Assembly (NCBI GenBank): GCA_964463285.1
Contig: CAYXBB010000019.1
Location: forward strand, 1-35,917
Direction of reading: 5' to 3'
Origin: JAAZLS01 sp964463285
GTDB taxonomy: Bacteria; Bacillota; Dethiobacteria; DTU022
Length of the DNA stretch: 35,917 nucleotides
Position numbers and translations under genes: made by a program. A model generated the notes under the pieces. That model ran no database searches and was not told where the DNA came from. It saw only the letters and a list, made by a program, of their open reading frames with translations. Of the stretch, positions 24,771-32,991 are shown in pieces. The number at the start of each line of letters is the position of its first letter. The first letter of the stretch is position 1.

Positions 24771-26162
24771 TTAAGTGTAACGTTTTACCTGAAACCGGTA
24801 CAGTTCAACCGGTTCCCCGGGAGCAATCCCGGCTTTACGGCGGGCGATAGATACCTGTTCTTCCACCGTATCTATACCTGCCAGATCGGGTAACAGCACA
24901 CCGCTTCGAAAACCGCTTTTAACTAATACTCCGTATGTTTTTGGATTAAGCTGTCCCATATTCGCAACCTTTTCCGGAGAAGTAAGCACATCAACCGAGA
25001 TGGTTAATTTGTTCAGATCCTGCAGCCCGACCGGATCAAATCGGGGATCCTTTAACCCAGCATTAACCGCATTGGCGGAAATCTCTTCGGCCAGGTTCGC
25101 CTTAACCGGTTCAATGGTACCTATGCATCCCCGCAGTTCTTCGCCTTCTTTAATAGTTACAAATGCCCCGGCCTTCTGTGCAAACAGTGGCGGCAAGTCC
25201 CGGGGAGGCGTAAACCGTCTCCCGTAACATAAATAATGTGCCAATGCTTTCCGGGCCAGCCCGGCAGGGGTAATTTCCAAACCCTCCTGTTCAACAGATT
25301 TGTTTTCCAGTTCAGCAGGGTTATCCCTGTTTGGGTTGTCACCTCCCGGGCGGGGATGCAAAGCCGCCACCAGATAGCCCACCCCGAAAGGTCCCTCATA
25401 GGAAATAATCTCCGGATCAAACTCTTCTCCACCCAGAACACCTAGGGCAATAATAATTGGGCGCAATCCACATTCCCCGGCTTGTTCCACCAGATGAGGA
25501 TCTATATTTAAAATCTCCTCTATTCGCCGATCTTGTAAAAGTTTCACCAGCAGCCGATCAAATTCTGCTCCCCGCGGGCTGTATCCTGCCGGAGCATCCC
25601 GGGTCAACCGGTGAGAGAGATCCGCGCTGGCAATAACCGCCGCCGATAACCCCCTCAGTTCAATCGCCCGTCTTAAACTTCGACCGAACCGGTAAAGATC
25701 CTTATAAGGAAACAAGCTGATAGTCAGATGCAACCCGGGAACAGATAGCCCCGCCCGGTTCAGGTAATACAGCGGGACCGCCGCCCCGTGATCGAGTCCC
25801 CGGCGGTATCCGATGAGAGGCCCTCCCGGTTGTAAACTTACAGTGCGAACCGGCTCCCCTGCCGTTTCCTGTTCCAATAACCGCAGCAGGTGCTGATCTA
25901 CCGGCAGACTAACCCTGGCTCCCGGTGCTCCAAATTGGCCAAAGTCACCGGTTAATTTTTCCCCCGTCTGCACAGCTATTCCTTCCCGTAGAACCGGGCC
26001 ATGTGGAGTAATGATTACCAGACACTGCACGGCCCGGTCAGCTATCTGCCGGGCCAGATTTTGAAGCCCCTCCACAGTAGAACTGACTCCGGAAAGATCC
26101 CCCCGGCCTACCTCCGGGATAATCAGAGGAGGGTGCGGAGAAATCCCGACAATTTTTAACAC
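24771..26162 (-). CDS. amrBA: AmmeMemoRadiSam protein B-protein A fusion
   Basis: Two domains in one chain of 463 residues. The N-terminal part (about 1-265) is a Memo/LigB-like domain related to class III extradiol dioxygenases, with ISPHPPLIIPEVG, VIITPHGPV and SADLSHRL as candidate metal-site His/Asp segments. The C-terminal part (about 285-460) is an AMMECR1 domain with the invariant LRGCIGT. The human homologues, MEMO1 and AMMECR1, are separate proteins. An ATG at 26177 is in frame, but it lies in the ribosome binding site (GGGAGGG) of the GTG at 26162, which gives MLKIVGISPHPP and is preferred. It precedes amrS on the same strand. The biochemical function is unknown. Confidence 0.9.
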   Translation of the reverse strand: MLKIVGISPHPPLIIPEVGRGDLSGVSSTVEGLQNLARQIADRAVQCLVIITPHGPVLREGIAVQTGEKLTGDFGQFGAPGARVSLPVDQHLLRLLEQETAGEPVRTVSLQPGGPLIGYRRGLDHGAAVPLYYLNRAGLSVPGLHLTISLFPYKDLYRFGRSLRRAIELRGLSAAVIASADLSHRLTRDAPAGYSPRGAEFDRLLVKLLQDRRIEEILNIDPHLVEQAGECGLRPIIIALGVLGGEEFDPEIISYEGPFGVGYLVAALHPRPGGDNPNRDNPAELENKSVEQEGLEITPAGLARKALAHYLCYGRRFTPPRDLPPLFAQKAGAFVTIKEGEELRGCIGTIEPVKANLAEEISANAVNAGLKDPRFDPVGLQDLNKLTISVDVLTSPEKVANMGQLNPKTYGVLVKSGFRSGVLLPDLAGIDTVEEQVSIARRKAGIAPGEPVELYRFQVKRYT

Positions 26163-26369
26163 CTTAATCCCTCCCATGGATAACGTAGAACTGTCAATTA
26201 ATCTTCAGTGTAATCATTGCAATATTAGTATACCAAAATACGGTAGTGCTAACAACAGCTCCGGTAATCGGACACCTTTGACCGCCACAGATGGTATTTT
26301 GCCACTTTTAAGTAATTACCGGACAGACAGTAAAAGCTGGTTAAATTTGTTCCGTTAATAACCTGGTAC

Positions 26370-26418
26370 ATCCTAAACAATATTAGGATATTGAAAATTC
26401 AGGGCAAAGTGATACAAT
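26370..26418 (+). promoter_or_regulatory. Promoter of the Moco operon with adjacent palindrome
   Basis: TTGAAA (26391-26396) and TACAAT (26413-26418) are 16 bases apart, and the Moco riboswitch begins about 15-20 bases later. Directly before the -35 box lies ATCCTAA-ACAATA-TTAGGAT (26370-26389), a perfect 7-base inverted repeat that could bind a regulator. Its partner protein is unknown. The rest of the gap back to 26178 shows no other feature I can name. Confidence 0.6.
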
Positions 26419-26437
26419 AGATCAAGGTTAATTATAT

Positions 26438-26545
26438 AACGCTCCGAACCTTGATACCTACCGTCGATTTTTTCGGCTATGGCTCAAGGTCTGGGCCGGG
26501 GGAGAAATCCCCCTGCCTCCCGCGTTTGGAAAGGAGAACGCCAAA
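26438..26545 (+). ncRNA. Molybdenum cofactor (Moco) riboswitch
   Basis: The 3' half matches the Moco RNA motif closely: a GGGCC, a short hairpin GGGGG-AGAAAT-CCCCC (26498-26513), then GCCTCCCGCGTTTGGAAAGG (26515-26534). Upstream, ACCTTGA (26448) pairs with TCAAGGT (26484) around an inner CCG/CGG arm, matching the long-range helix of the E. coli moa example, and CTCC (26442) can pair with GGAG (26533) to close it. The RNA stands between a clear promoter and a moeA-moaA operon and is followed by a terminator. Recognition is by memory of the motif; a covariance search would settle it. Confidence 0.88.
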
Positions 26546-26547
26546 GG

Positions 26548-26584
26548 ACTGCGTTTTCTTGAACTTGGAGGCGCGGTTTTTTTT
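26548..26584 (+). terminator. Intrinsic terminator controlled by the Moco riboswitch
   Basis: ACTGCGTTTTC (26548-26558) pairs with GGAGGCGCGGT (26567-26577), including several G-T pairs, around TTGAACTT, and is followed by a run of eight T (26577-26584). It lies between the Moco aptamer and moeA, as expected of an off-switch expression platform. Confidence 0.75.
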
Positions 26585-26599
26585 ACAGGCAAATTTCCA

Positions 26600-27826
26600 A
26601 TGAAACTGCTAAAAGTAACCGATCCTCAGGATGTGCTGCAGATTATTGAAGATAATTTTATGCCGCTGCCCCTGGAGAACATCCCCTTGAACAAATCCGG
26701 AGGCAGGACCCTGGGGAAAGACATCGTTTCACAAGAGGATGTTCCCGGTTTTACCCGTTCCACCGTAGATGGGTATGCACTAATAGCCCGTGATACATTC
26801 GGGGCTCAAGAAGGGCTTCCGGCCATCCTGACCCGTGCAGGAGAGGTGGTCATGGGGCAGAGCGCATTTTCCGCGGAATCGGGTCAGTGTTTCCAAATTC
26901 CTACCGGGGGGGCACTCCCTGCAGGCTGCGATGCCGTGATTATGGTAGAAGATACTGAACCCCTTGGAAATATAGTTAACTGTTACCGCCAGGTGGCCCC
27001 CGGTGAAAATGTGATCCACCGGGGAGAGGATCTGGCCGCCGGAGAACGGGTGCTTCCTGCAGGTTACCGACTGCGTGCCCCTGAACTAGGCCTCCTGGCT
27101 TCTTTAGGGATAGCTGAAGTATCGATTCATCGTTACCCGGTAATGGGGGTCCTCTCCTCGGGAGACGAGCTGGTCCCATATTATATTTCCGATCTTTTGC
27201 CGGGACAAATCCGGGATTGCAATGCGGTAGCCCTGTCTTACCTGGGCCGACAGGCCGGAGCAACCATTAAAACCGGCCCCATTGTACCCGATTCTCTGCC
27301 CAAATTTTTAGAGCAGTGCCGCTCACTTCTGGCGGAAGTAGACTTTTTGGTTCTTTCCGGAGGCAGTTCTGTAGGAACCAGGGATTATACCGCCCGCACC
27401 TTGCAAGAACTGGGACCTCCCGGGTTGCTGGTGGAAGGAGTGGCGGTTCAACCTGGTAAACCCACCCTGTTGGCCAGCTGCCACGGTAAGCCGGTTCTGG
27501 GGCTTCCCGGCCATCCAGTCTCTGCTTTGATAATCTTTTCCCTGTTTGGGAAAGCGATAATCAAACGTCTGAGCGGCCAGAAAAGAGCCCTATACAACCC
27601 ATCGGTAAGAGCTATCCTGACCCGCAATGTTTCCTCTCGGATCGGCCGGCTGGAATACATCCGGGTTAAACTCTCAAGAAGCAAAGGTCAGGTAAATGCC
27701 TCGCCGGTATTTGGCCGATCCGGCATGCTTAGAACCCTATCAGAAGCAGACGGTATAATTGCCATCCCGGCCGATAAAGAAGGGCTTCTAGAAGGCGATT
27801 TTGTGGAAGCAACCCTGTGGGATTAA
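26600..27826 (+). CDS. moeA: Molybdopterin molybdenumtransferase MoeA (first copy)
   Basis: MoeA inserts molybdate into adenylylated molybdopterin to form Moco. The 408-residue protein has the four MoeA domains in order: N-terminal RSTVDGYALIARD, the PTGGALPAGCDAVIMVEDTE segment, a MoCF_biosynth catalytic domain with VLSSGDELVP, FLVLSGGSSVGTRDYT and VQPGKPTLLA....GLPGHPVSAL, and the C-terminal beta-barrel ending with DGIIAIPADKEGLLEGDFVEA. The ribosome binding site is weak (ACAGG), with the preceding GGAGG buried in the terminator hairpin. First gene after the Moco riboswitch; a second moeA follows after 65 bases. Confidence 0.95.
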   Translation: MKLLKVTDPQDVLQIIEDNFMPLPLENIPLNKSGGRTLGKDIVSQEDVPGFTRSTVDGYALIARDTFGAQEGLPAILTRAGEVVMGQSAFSAESGQCFQIPTGGALPAGCDAVIMVEDTEPLGNIVNCYRQVAPGENVIHRGEDLAAGERVLPAGYRLRAPELGLLASLGIAEVSIHRYPVMGVLSSGDELVPYYISDLLPGQIRDCNAVALSYLGRQAGATIKTGPIVPDSLPKFLEQCRSLLAEVDFLVLSGGSSVGTRDYTARTLQELGPPGLLVEGVAVQPGKPTLLASCHGKPVLGLPGHPVSALIIFSLFGKAIIKRLSGQKRALYNPSVRAILTRNVSSRIGRLEYIRVKLSRSKGQVNASPVFGRSGMLRTLSEADGIIAIPADKEGLLEGDFVEATLWD

Positions 27827-27891
27827 TAGTGGCAGGTGAAAACCGATAGCCAGGGTACATATTTAAATAAATAACCCCCAGGAGGTCTACA

Positions 27892-29793
27892 ATGGCTAAA
27901 ATATACCTGGATGCCAAACCCCGAACTAAAGCAGTAGCCATGCTGTTATCACGGGCGGAGATATCCCGCCGGGAAATCACTGTTCCCGTAGAAAACGCTT
28001 TGGGAATGGTAACCGCCGCTCCGGTCTTTGCCCGCACCTCCATGCCCGCATATCACGCTTCCGCCATGGATGGTATTGCCGTTCGAGCAGAAGATACCTT
28101 TTGCGCTTCTGATCAAACTCCTTTGCTGCTTAAACCGGAATCGGATTACCTGCCGGTTAACACCGGCAATCCCTTACCGGAGGGATTTAATGCAGTAATT
28201 AAAATAGAAGATACCCAGCCCCGACCGGGCCAGACAATGGAAATAATGGCTCCGACCACCCCCTGGCAGCATATCCGACCGGTAGGAGAGGACGTAGTGG
28301 AAGGAGATCTGATAGTTACCGGCTACCACCGGCTCCGACCACCGGATTTAGGGGTTCTGCTGGCGGGAGGCATTACCCGGTTGCAGGTACTGGCTCCACC
28401 CCGGGTAATAATTATTCCTACCGGTTCCGAAATTGTTCCCCCGGGAAAACCATTATTAAAAGGCCAGATTACTGATTTCAACAGCACCGCCGTAGTGGCT
28501 TATCTTAAAGAGTGGGGGGCCGCACCGGTTATCTGGCCCATAATCCCCGATGATCGGAAACAGATCAAACAATCGCTGACCGAAGCCGTCTGCGAAGGGG
28601 ATCTGGTGATAATTATTGCCGGTTCATCTGCCGGACAGAAAGACTATACGGCGTTAACCATGGGGGAACTCGGAGAGATATTCCTACACGGGGTGGCTAC
28701 CCGCCCCGGCAAGCCAACTGTTCTAGGCCAGATTAACGGCACCCCGGTGATAGGACTGCCGGGCTATCCGGTTTCGGCATATTTAAGCCTGGAATGGTTC
28801 GTGCGCCCCATTATATATCGTTACTATGGACAGCCCAACCCGGAACGGGAACGCCTGCCAGTGACCCTGGGGCGGAGAATCACCTCGGAAATAGGAGTAG
28901 AGGAACACGTCCGGCTGGCAGTTGGTTTTGTAAACGGACGCTTTATTGCCAACCCCCTCCCCCGGGGTGCCGGAGTAACCATGTCCCTAGTACAGGCTGA
29001 CGGCCTGTTGGTGATTCCGGCAAAAAGCGCGGGTTTTGAACAGGGTGAAACCGCAGAGATCGAACTTTACCGCTCTCCGACAGAACTACGCTCCAACCTG
29101 CTGGCTGCCGGTAGCCATGATTTAATCTTAAACCTGCTGGCTACTGCCTTAAAACAGCGGGATCCCGGTATAAATCTCACCTCCTCCCATTTAGGAAGCA
29201 TGGGTGGAATAGTAGCCATAAACCAGGATCAGGCCCACATTGCCGGGGTTCACCTGTTTGATCCCGTTTCCGGTGAATATAACCTTCCTTATATTCGGCA
29301 ATTGCTCCCGGGCAAACCGGTGCTGCTGGTAAACCTGACTTACCGGCAACAAGGATGGATAGTGCCTCCCGGAAACCCTGACCGGATGGAAACAGTAAAA
29401 GATCTGATTGAAAAGAAGCTGGATTTTGTAAACCGCCAAAAAGGAGCGGGCACCCGGGTGCTGTTTGATTATCTTCTCTCCAAACATGAGATGGCAGCCA
29501 CCCAAATTTCGGGCTATCAGCGAGAAGAACATACCCATCTGAATGTGGCGGCCGCAGTGGCCGCGGGTACTGCCAGGGCGGGTTTGGGGATACTGTCTGC
29601 CGCCCGCTCATTCGGCCTGCACTTCATACCTGTAGCCGAGGAGCGCTATGATCTGTTGATGACAGAATACTTTTACCATTCCCCTGCCGGGCAGTTGTTG
29701 CTGGAAACCATAACCGACCCCTCTTTCCAAGCAGAAGTAGAAAAACTAGGCGGTTACAGCATGAGAGAAGCCGGCAAGGTATTTAAACCTTAG
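27892..29793 (+). CDS. moeA2: MoeA fused to a periplasmic-binding-protein-like domain
   Basis: A 633-residue protein. Residues 1 to about 405 form a complete MoeA: ASAMDGIAVRAEDT, NTGNPLPEGFNAVIKIEDT, IIPTGSEIVPPG, VIIIAGSSAGQKDYTA, TRPGKPTVLG, GLPGYPVSAY and a C-terminal barrel ending near EQGETAEIELY. The remaining part (about 415-625) is a PBP-like domain of the type found in ModE-linked and MoeA-linked proteins: LILNLLATALKQ, SSHLGSMGGIVAI and AAAVAAGTARAGLGILSAA are typical. It probably senses or binds a small anion or cofactor, possibly molybdate or tungstate. Strong AGGAGG before the ATG. With two MoeA copies, one may serve molybdenum and the other tungsten, as suggested for some anaerobes; this is inference. 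Confidence 0.92.
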   Translation: MAKIYLDAKPRTKAVAMLLSRAEISRREITVPVENALGMVTAAPVFARTSMPAYHASAMDGIAVRAEDTFCASDQTPLLLKPESDYLPVNTGNPLPEGFNAVIKIEDTQPRPGQTMEIMAPTTPWQHIRPVGEDVVEGDLIVTGYHRLRPPDLGVLLAGGITRLQVLAPPRVIIIPTGSEIVPPGKPLLKGQITDFNSTAVVAYLKEWGAAPVIWPIIPDDRKQIKQSLTEAVCEGDLVIIIAGSSAGQKDYTALTMGELGEIFLHGVATRPGKPTVLGQINGTPVIGLPGYPVSAYLSLEWFVRPIIYRYYGQPNPERERLPVTLGRRITSEIGVEEHVRLAVGFVNGRFIANPLPRGAGVTMSLVQADGLLVIPAKSAGFEQGETAEIELYRSPTELRSNLLAAGSHDLILNLLATALKQRDPGINLTSSHLGSMGGIVAINQDQAHIAGVHLFDPVSGEYNLPYIRQLLPGKPVLLVNLTYRQQGWIVPPGNPDRMETVKDLIEKKLDFVNRQKGAGTRVLFDYLLSKHEMAATQISGYQREEHTHLNVAAAVAAGTARAGLGILSAARSFGLHFIPVAEERYDLLMTEYFYHSPAGQLLLETITDPSFQAEVEKLGGYSMREAGKVFKP

Positions 29794-29864
29794 CTCCGCC
29801 ACCTTAGATCGTGGCCTGTTTAAAAAGAATCTGCCGACAACATTGAAGGGAGAAGAAATAAGAA

Positions 29865-30854
29865 ATGGAATTAATCGATTCATATGAACGAATTCATAAC
29901 TATTTGCGCATCTCGGTAACCGATCGCTGCAACTTGCGCTGCGTTTACTGCATGGGGCCTGAAGGAGTAACCTGGATTCCTCACCAGGAGATCCTTACTT
30001 ACGAGGAGATCATGCAGGTGATTAAGACAGCAGTGCCCCTGGGTATTCGGCGGATTCGAATTACCGGTGGAGAACCGCTGACCCGCAAAGGCGTAACGCA
30101 TCTGGTGGAACAAATATCCGAAATCCCCGAAATTGAAGACCTGTCCATGACTACCAATGGAATACTGTTGCCCCGCTATGCCGGCAACTTAAAATCTGCG
30201 GGACTTAAACGGGTTAACATCAGTCTGGACTCTTTGAAACCGGATAAATACCGGACAATTACCCGCAGAGGTGAACTACGGGAGGTCCTACGGGGCATTA
30301 ACGCTGCCCTGGAGCTTGGTTTAAATCCGGTAAAAATTAACACCGTGCTTATTAAAGGATTTAATGATGACGAGGTGATAGATCTTTTAAAACTGGTCCA
30401 GCAAAAGCCGGTTCACCTGCGTTTTATTGAATACATGCCCATTGGAGATCATGACCATCACTACCGGCAACATTATTTACCATTAAATTTTGTTCAAAAA
30501 ACAGCCCTGGCCGCCGGGCTTCCGCTGACCCCGGCCAATCCCCTAATCGGAGCCGGCCCGGCGGAATGGTTCACTATTCCCGGGGGAAAGGGCACAGTAG
30601 GTTTAATCCACCCCATCAGCCGGCATTATTGCCAGTCCTGCAACCGGCTGCGCCTGACCCCTGAAGGGCACATCAAAACCTGCCTGTACTGGAACCACGA
30701 GTATCCGGTACGCCCTTGTATAAATGATCCGGAAGCACTGACTAGATTATTTCTAACCGCAGTCAAGGAGAAACCCGCACGTCACCTGATGAACCGGGAA
30801 ACTAATCCTGCTTATTTCAAGGCCAAACGGGCTATGTCTAAAACCGGGGGATAA
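29865..30854 (+). CDS. moaA: GTP 3',8-cyclase MoaA
   Basis: Radical SAM enzyme that converts GTP to 3',8-cyclo-GTP, the first step of Moco synthesis. The 329-residue protein has the N-terminal cluster motif CNLRCVYC (residues about 22-29), IRITGGEPLTR, NTVLIKGFN, and the C-terminal cluster CQSCNRLRLTPEGHIKTC that contacts the GTP base. It ends in Gly-Gly (SKTGG), the conserved tail that enters the active site in MoaA. ATG start after AAGGGAGAAG. Its partner MoaC is encoded next as part of a fusion. Confidence 0.97.
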   Translation: MELIDSYERIHNYLRISVTDRCNLRCVYCMGPEGVTWIPHQEILTYEEIMQVIKTAVPLGIRRIRITGGEPLTRKGVTHLVEQISEIPEIEDLSMTTNGILLPRYAGNLKSAGLKRVNISLDSLKPDKYRTITRRGELREVLRGINAALELGLNPVKINTVLIKGFNDDEVIDLLKLVQQKPVHLRFIEYMPIGDHDHHYRQHYLPLNFVQKTALAAGLPLTPANPLIGAGPAEWFTIPGGKGTVGLIHPISRHYCQSCNRLRLTPEGHIKTCLYWNHEYPVRPCINDPEALTRLFLTAVKEKPARHLMNRETNPAYFKAKRAMSKTGG

Positions 30855-30885
30855 AATATTTGTATTACCGGAAAGGGGGCAAACC

Positions 30886-31872
30886 ATGCCGCCGGTTCTG
30901 ATTAATATTGTAGCCTCCTGCTCGAACAGCGGGAAAACTACCCTGATCGAAGGCCTTATTCCGGAGCTAATCAACCGAGGTCTAAGGGTAGCGGCGTTAA
31001 AAGGTAACATTCATCACTATAACCTGGATCTACCGGGTAAGGATACCTGGCGTTTTACCCGAGCCGGAGCGGAAGTAGCAGGAATGATTACAACGGACCG
31101 GTATATCCTAACCGGACCGGCCCCCGATAAAAGCGGGTTGCAGGTAGTCTGTTCCCTGCTCAAAAATCTAGATTTAATTATAATCGAAGGAGATAAACAA
31201 ACCCCCAATCAGAAAATCGAGATAGTTAGGGCCGGGCTACAAAACAAACCGATGTCCACTAAAAATTTAATAGCGGTAGTTACCGATCTGCAAGATTTAT
31301 CGATAGAGGTACCCAAATTCGATTCCGCCGATTACCGGGGGCTGGCTGACTTCATAATAGATCGTTTTTTTAAAAAACCCGCACCCCGACCGGAGAGTGA
31401 TTTGACCCATTTTGATCCCTCGGGGAGACCTCGAATGGTGGATGTCTCAGCTAAACCGGAAACCGTTAGAGAAGCCTATGCCAAAGGTGAGATTGTCATG
31501 GCCCCTTCGACCCTGGAGCGAATCAAAAATGCTACCCTGGCCAAAGGAGACGTGTTAGGGGTAGCCCAGGTGGCGGCAATCATGGCGGTAAAAGAAACCG
31601 GCCGCTTGATCCCCATGACCCACCCGCTTCCCATTTCAGGAGTAGAGGTGGAATTTAACCTGCAACCGGAAGACAACCTGGTAGAAATCGGGGTTAAGGT
31701 GCGGGTTACCGGCCAAACCGGGGTGGAGATGGAAGCGTTAACCGGAGTAAGTGCTGCTGCGTTAACTATCTACGATATGTGCAAAGCAGTGGATAAAAAA
31801 ATGATCATTCAAAACATCAGGCTTATGGAAAAGAAAGGGGGCCGCTCTGGCCACTGGTGCCGAGAGCAGTAA
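30886..31872 (+). CDS. mobB-moaC: MobB-MoaC fusion protein
   Basis: A 328-residue chimera. Residues 1 to about 160 are a MobB-type P-loop domain with ASCSNSGKTTLIEGL (the first Gly of the loop replaced by Ala), DLPGKDTWRFTRAGA and LIIIEGDKQ; MobB binds GTP and assists guanylyl transfer in dinucleotide Moco formation. Residues about 172-325 are MoaC, cyclic pyranopterin monophosphate synthase, with LTHFDPSGRPRMVDVSAK, PMTHPLPISGVEVEF and the active-site segment ALTIYDMCKAVDKK. MoaC acts just after MoaA, so the fusion joins an early and a late step. ATG after AAAGGGGGC, 31 bases after moaA. Confidence 0.93.
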   Translation: MPPVLINIVASCSNSGKTTLIEGLIPELINRGLRVAALKGNIHHYNLDLPGKDTWRFTRAGAEVAGMITTDRYILTGPAPDKSGLQVVCSLLKNLDLIIIEGDKQTPNQKIEIVRAGLQNKPMSTKNLIAVVTDLQDLSIEVPKFDSADYRGLADFIIDRFFKKPAPRPESDLTHFDPSGRPRMVDVSAKPETVREAYAKGEIVMAPSTLERIKNATLAKGDVLGVAQVAAIMAVKETGRLIPMTHPLPISGVEVEFNLQPEDNLVEIGVKVRVTGQTGVEMEALTGVSAAALTIYDMCKAVDKKMIIQNIRLMEKKGGRSGHWCREQ

Positions 31873-31875
31873 ACC

Positions 31876-32793
31876 ATGGGAGAAATAGTGGCGGTTTGCA
31901 CCAGCAGCCGCAAGGGTGAACGTAAGAAAAATATCAACCAGGGAAGATTAATTGAAAATCAAGGACTGGAAGGAGATGCCCATTCCGGGTTTGCACACCG
32001 TCAGGTAAGCCTGTTAGCCCTGGAGAGTATACAGAAGATGGTGGATTTGGGACTAAGGGTTGGGCCGGGAGATTTTGCCGAAAATCTGACCACCAAGGGA
32101 ATCGATCTGTTATCTTTGCCGGTAGGAACCCGACTCAATGCCGGGAACCAGGGAGTGCTCAGGATAACCCAGATCGGGAAGGAATGCCGTCATCGTTGCG
32201 CCATCTATTATCAAGCCGGTGATTGTGTAATGCCCAAGGAAGGGATCTTTGCGGAGGTGCTCCGCGGCGGGACCATTGCCGCGGGGGATACACTTGCCCC
32301 CAGGCCCAACTACAGTTTTGCAGTGATCACTGCCAGCGATAAAGGAGCTTCAGGAGATCGGGAGGATAAAAGCGGGCCGGCCATCGTCGACAATTTAAAA
32401 CCCTGGGGCGATGTCAAGGAACACCTGATTCTCCCCGATGAACTGGAACAGTTGAAATCTGCCCTGCGCCGCCTTGCCGACAGTAAACAGATCGATGCCG
32501 TATTCACCACCGGCGGTACCGGGCTTTTTTCCCGGGACGTCACCCCCGAAGCCACCCTGCAGGTGGTGGATCGCCTGGTACCGGGAATTCCTGAAACCTT
32601 GCGCCGTGAAAGCGCCAGAGTTACCCCCATGGCCATGCTCTCCCGTGGGTTGGCCGGGATACGGGGCCAAACCTTAATTATCAATTTACCGGGAAGCCCT
32701 AAAGCAGTGGAGGAATGCCTGCAAATTTTAGCCCCAATCCTGGATCACGCCCTGGAGGTGTTAACCGGTCGTGCCCGGGAATGCGCGCGGTAA
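31876..32793 (+). CDS. MOSC domain-MogA fusion protein
   Basis: A 305-residue chimera. Residues 1 to about 143 form a MOSC domain (beta-barrel of Moco sulfurases and related proteins), with GLEGDAHSGFAHRQVSLLA and a Cys-rich segment KECRHRCAIYYQAGDC (Cys104, 108, 117), including the cysteine conserved in MOSC proteins. Residues about 146-302 are MogA/MoaB, molybdopterin adenylyltransferase, with VITASDKGASGDREDKSGP, FTTGGTGLFSRDVTPEA and LIINLPGSPKAVEECL. Only three bases separate it from the MobB-MoaC gene. Last gene of the Moco operon. Stand-alone MOSC proteins are thought to carry or transfer sulfur or Moco; the joint role is inferred. Confidence 0.92.
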   Translation: MGEIVAVCTSSRKGERKKNINQGRLIENQGLEGDAHSGFAHRQVSLLALESIQKMVDLGLRVGPGDFAENLTTKGIDLLSLPVGTRLNAGNQGVLRITQIGKECRHRCAIYYQAGDCVMPKEGIFAEVLRGGTIAAGDTLAPRPNYSFAVITASDKGASGDREDKSGPAIVDNLKPWGDVKEHLILPDELEQLKSALRRLADSKQIDAVFTTGGTGLFSRDVTPEATLQVVDRLVPGIPETLRRESARVTPMAMLSRGLAGIRGQTLIINLPGSPKAVEECLQILAPILDHALEVLTGRARECAR

Positions 32794-32836
32794 ATACGAT
32801 GAGCAAAACCCGATAAAAGCGGAAAAGGTAGGCCGT

Positions 32837-32948
32837 CTACCCCTACAAACGAATAAAGCCTGAATCATAGGTCTTGGTGTTTTGGGTGGTAGTGCACCCT
32901 TAAGGATGAACTGCAAGCGGACGGGGATGGAACCCCGCCCCTACAAAC
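32837..32948. repeat. GC-rich intergenic repeat, two partial copies
   Basis: CTACCCCTACAAAC at 32837-32850 and GGGGATGGAACCCCGCCCCTACAAAC at 32923-32948 (split: GGGGATGG then AACCCCGCCCCTACAAAC). The second can fold (GGGG/CCCC). A related copy lies at 35864-35894. No gene is seen in this gap. Confidence 0.55.
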
Positions 32949-32991
32949 CGAAGCGCGGTGAAGTACTCCAAGTTTCTCTTTCAAACCCCGG

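Noticed and set aside
26421..26455. ATCAAGGT / ACCTTGAT inverted repeat at the start of the Moco leader
   Set aside because: The left arm lies at or before the predicted transcription start, and the right arm is needed for the aptamer helix with 26484-26490, so it is probably not a functional RNA stem.
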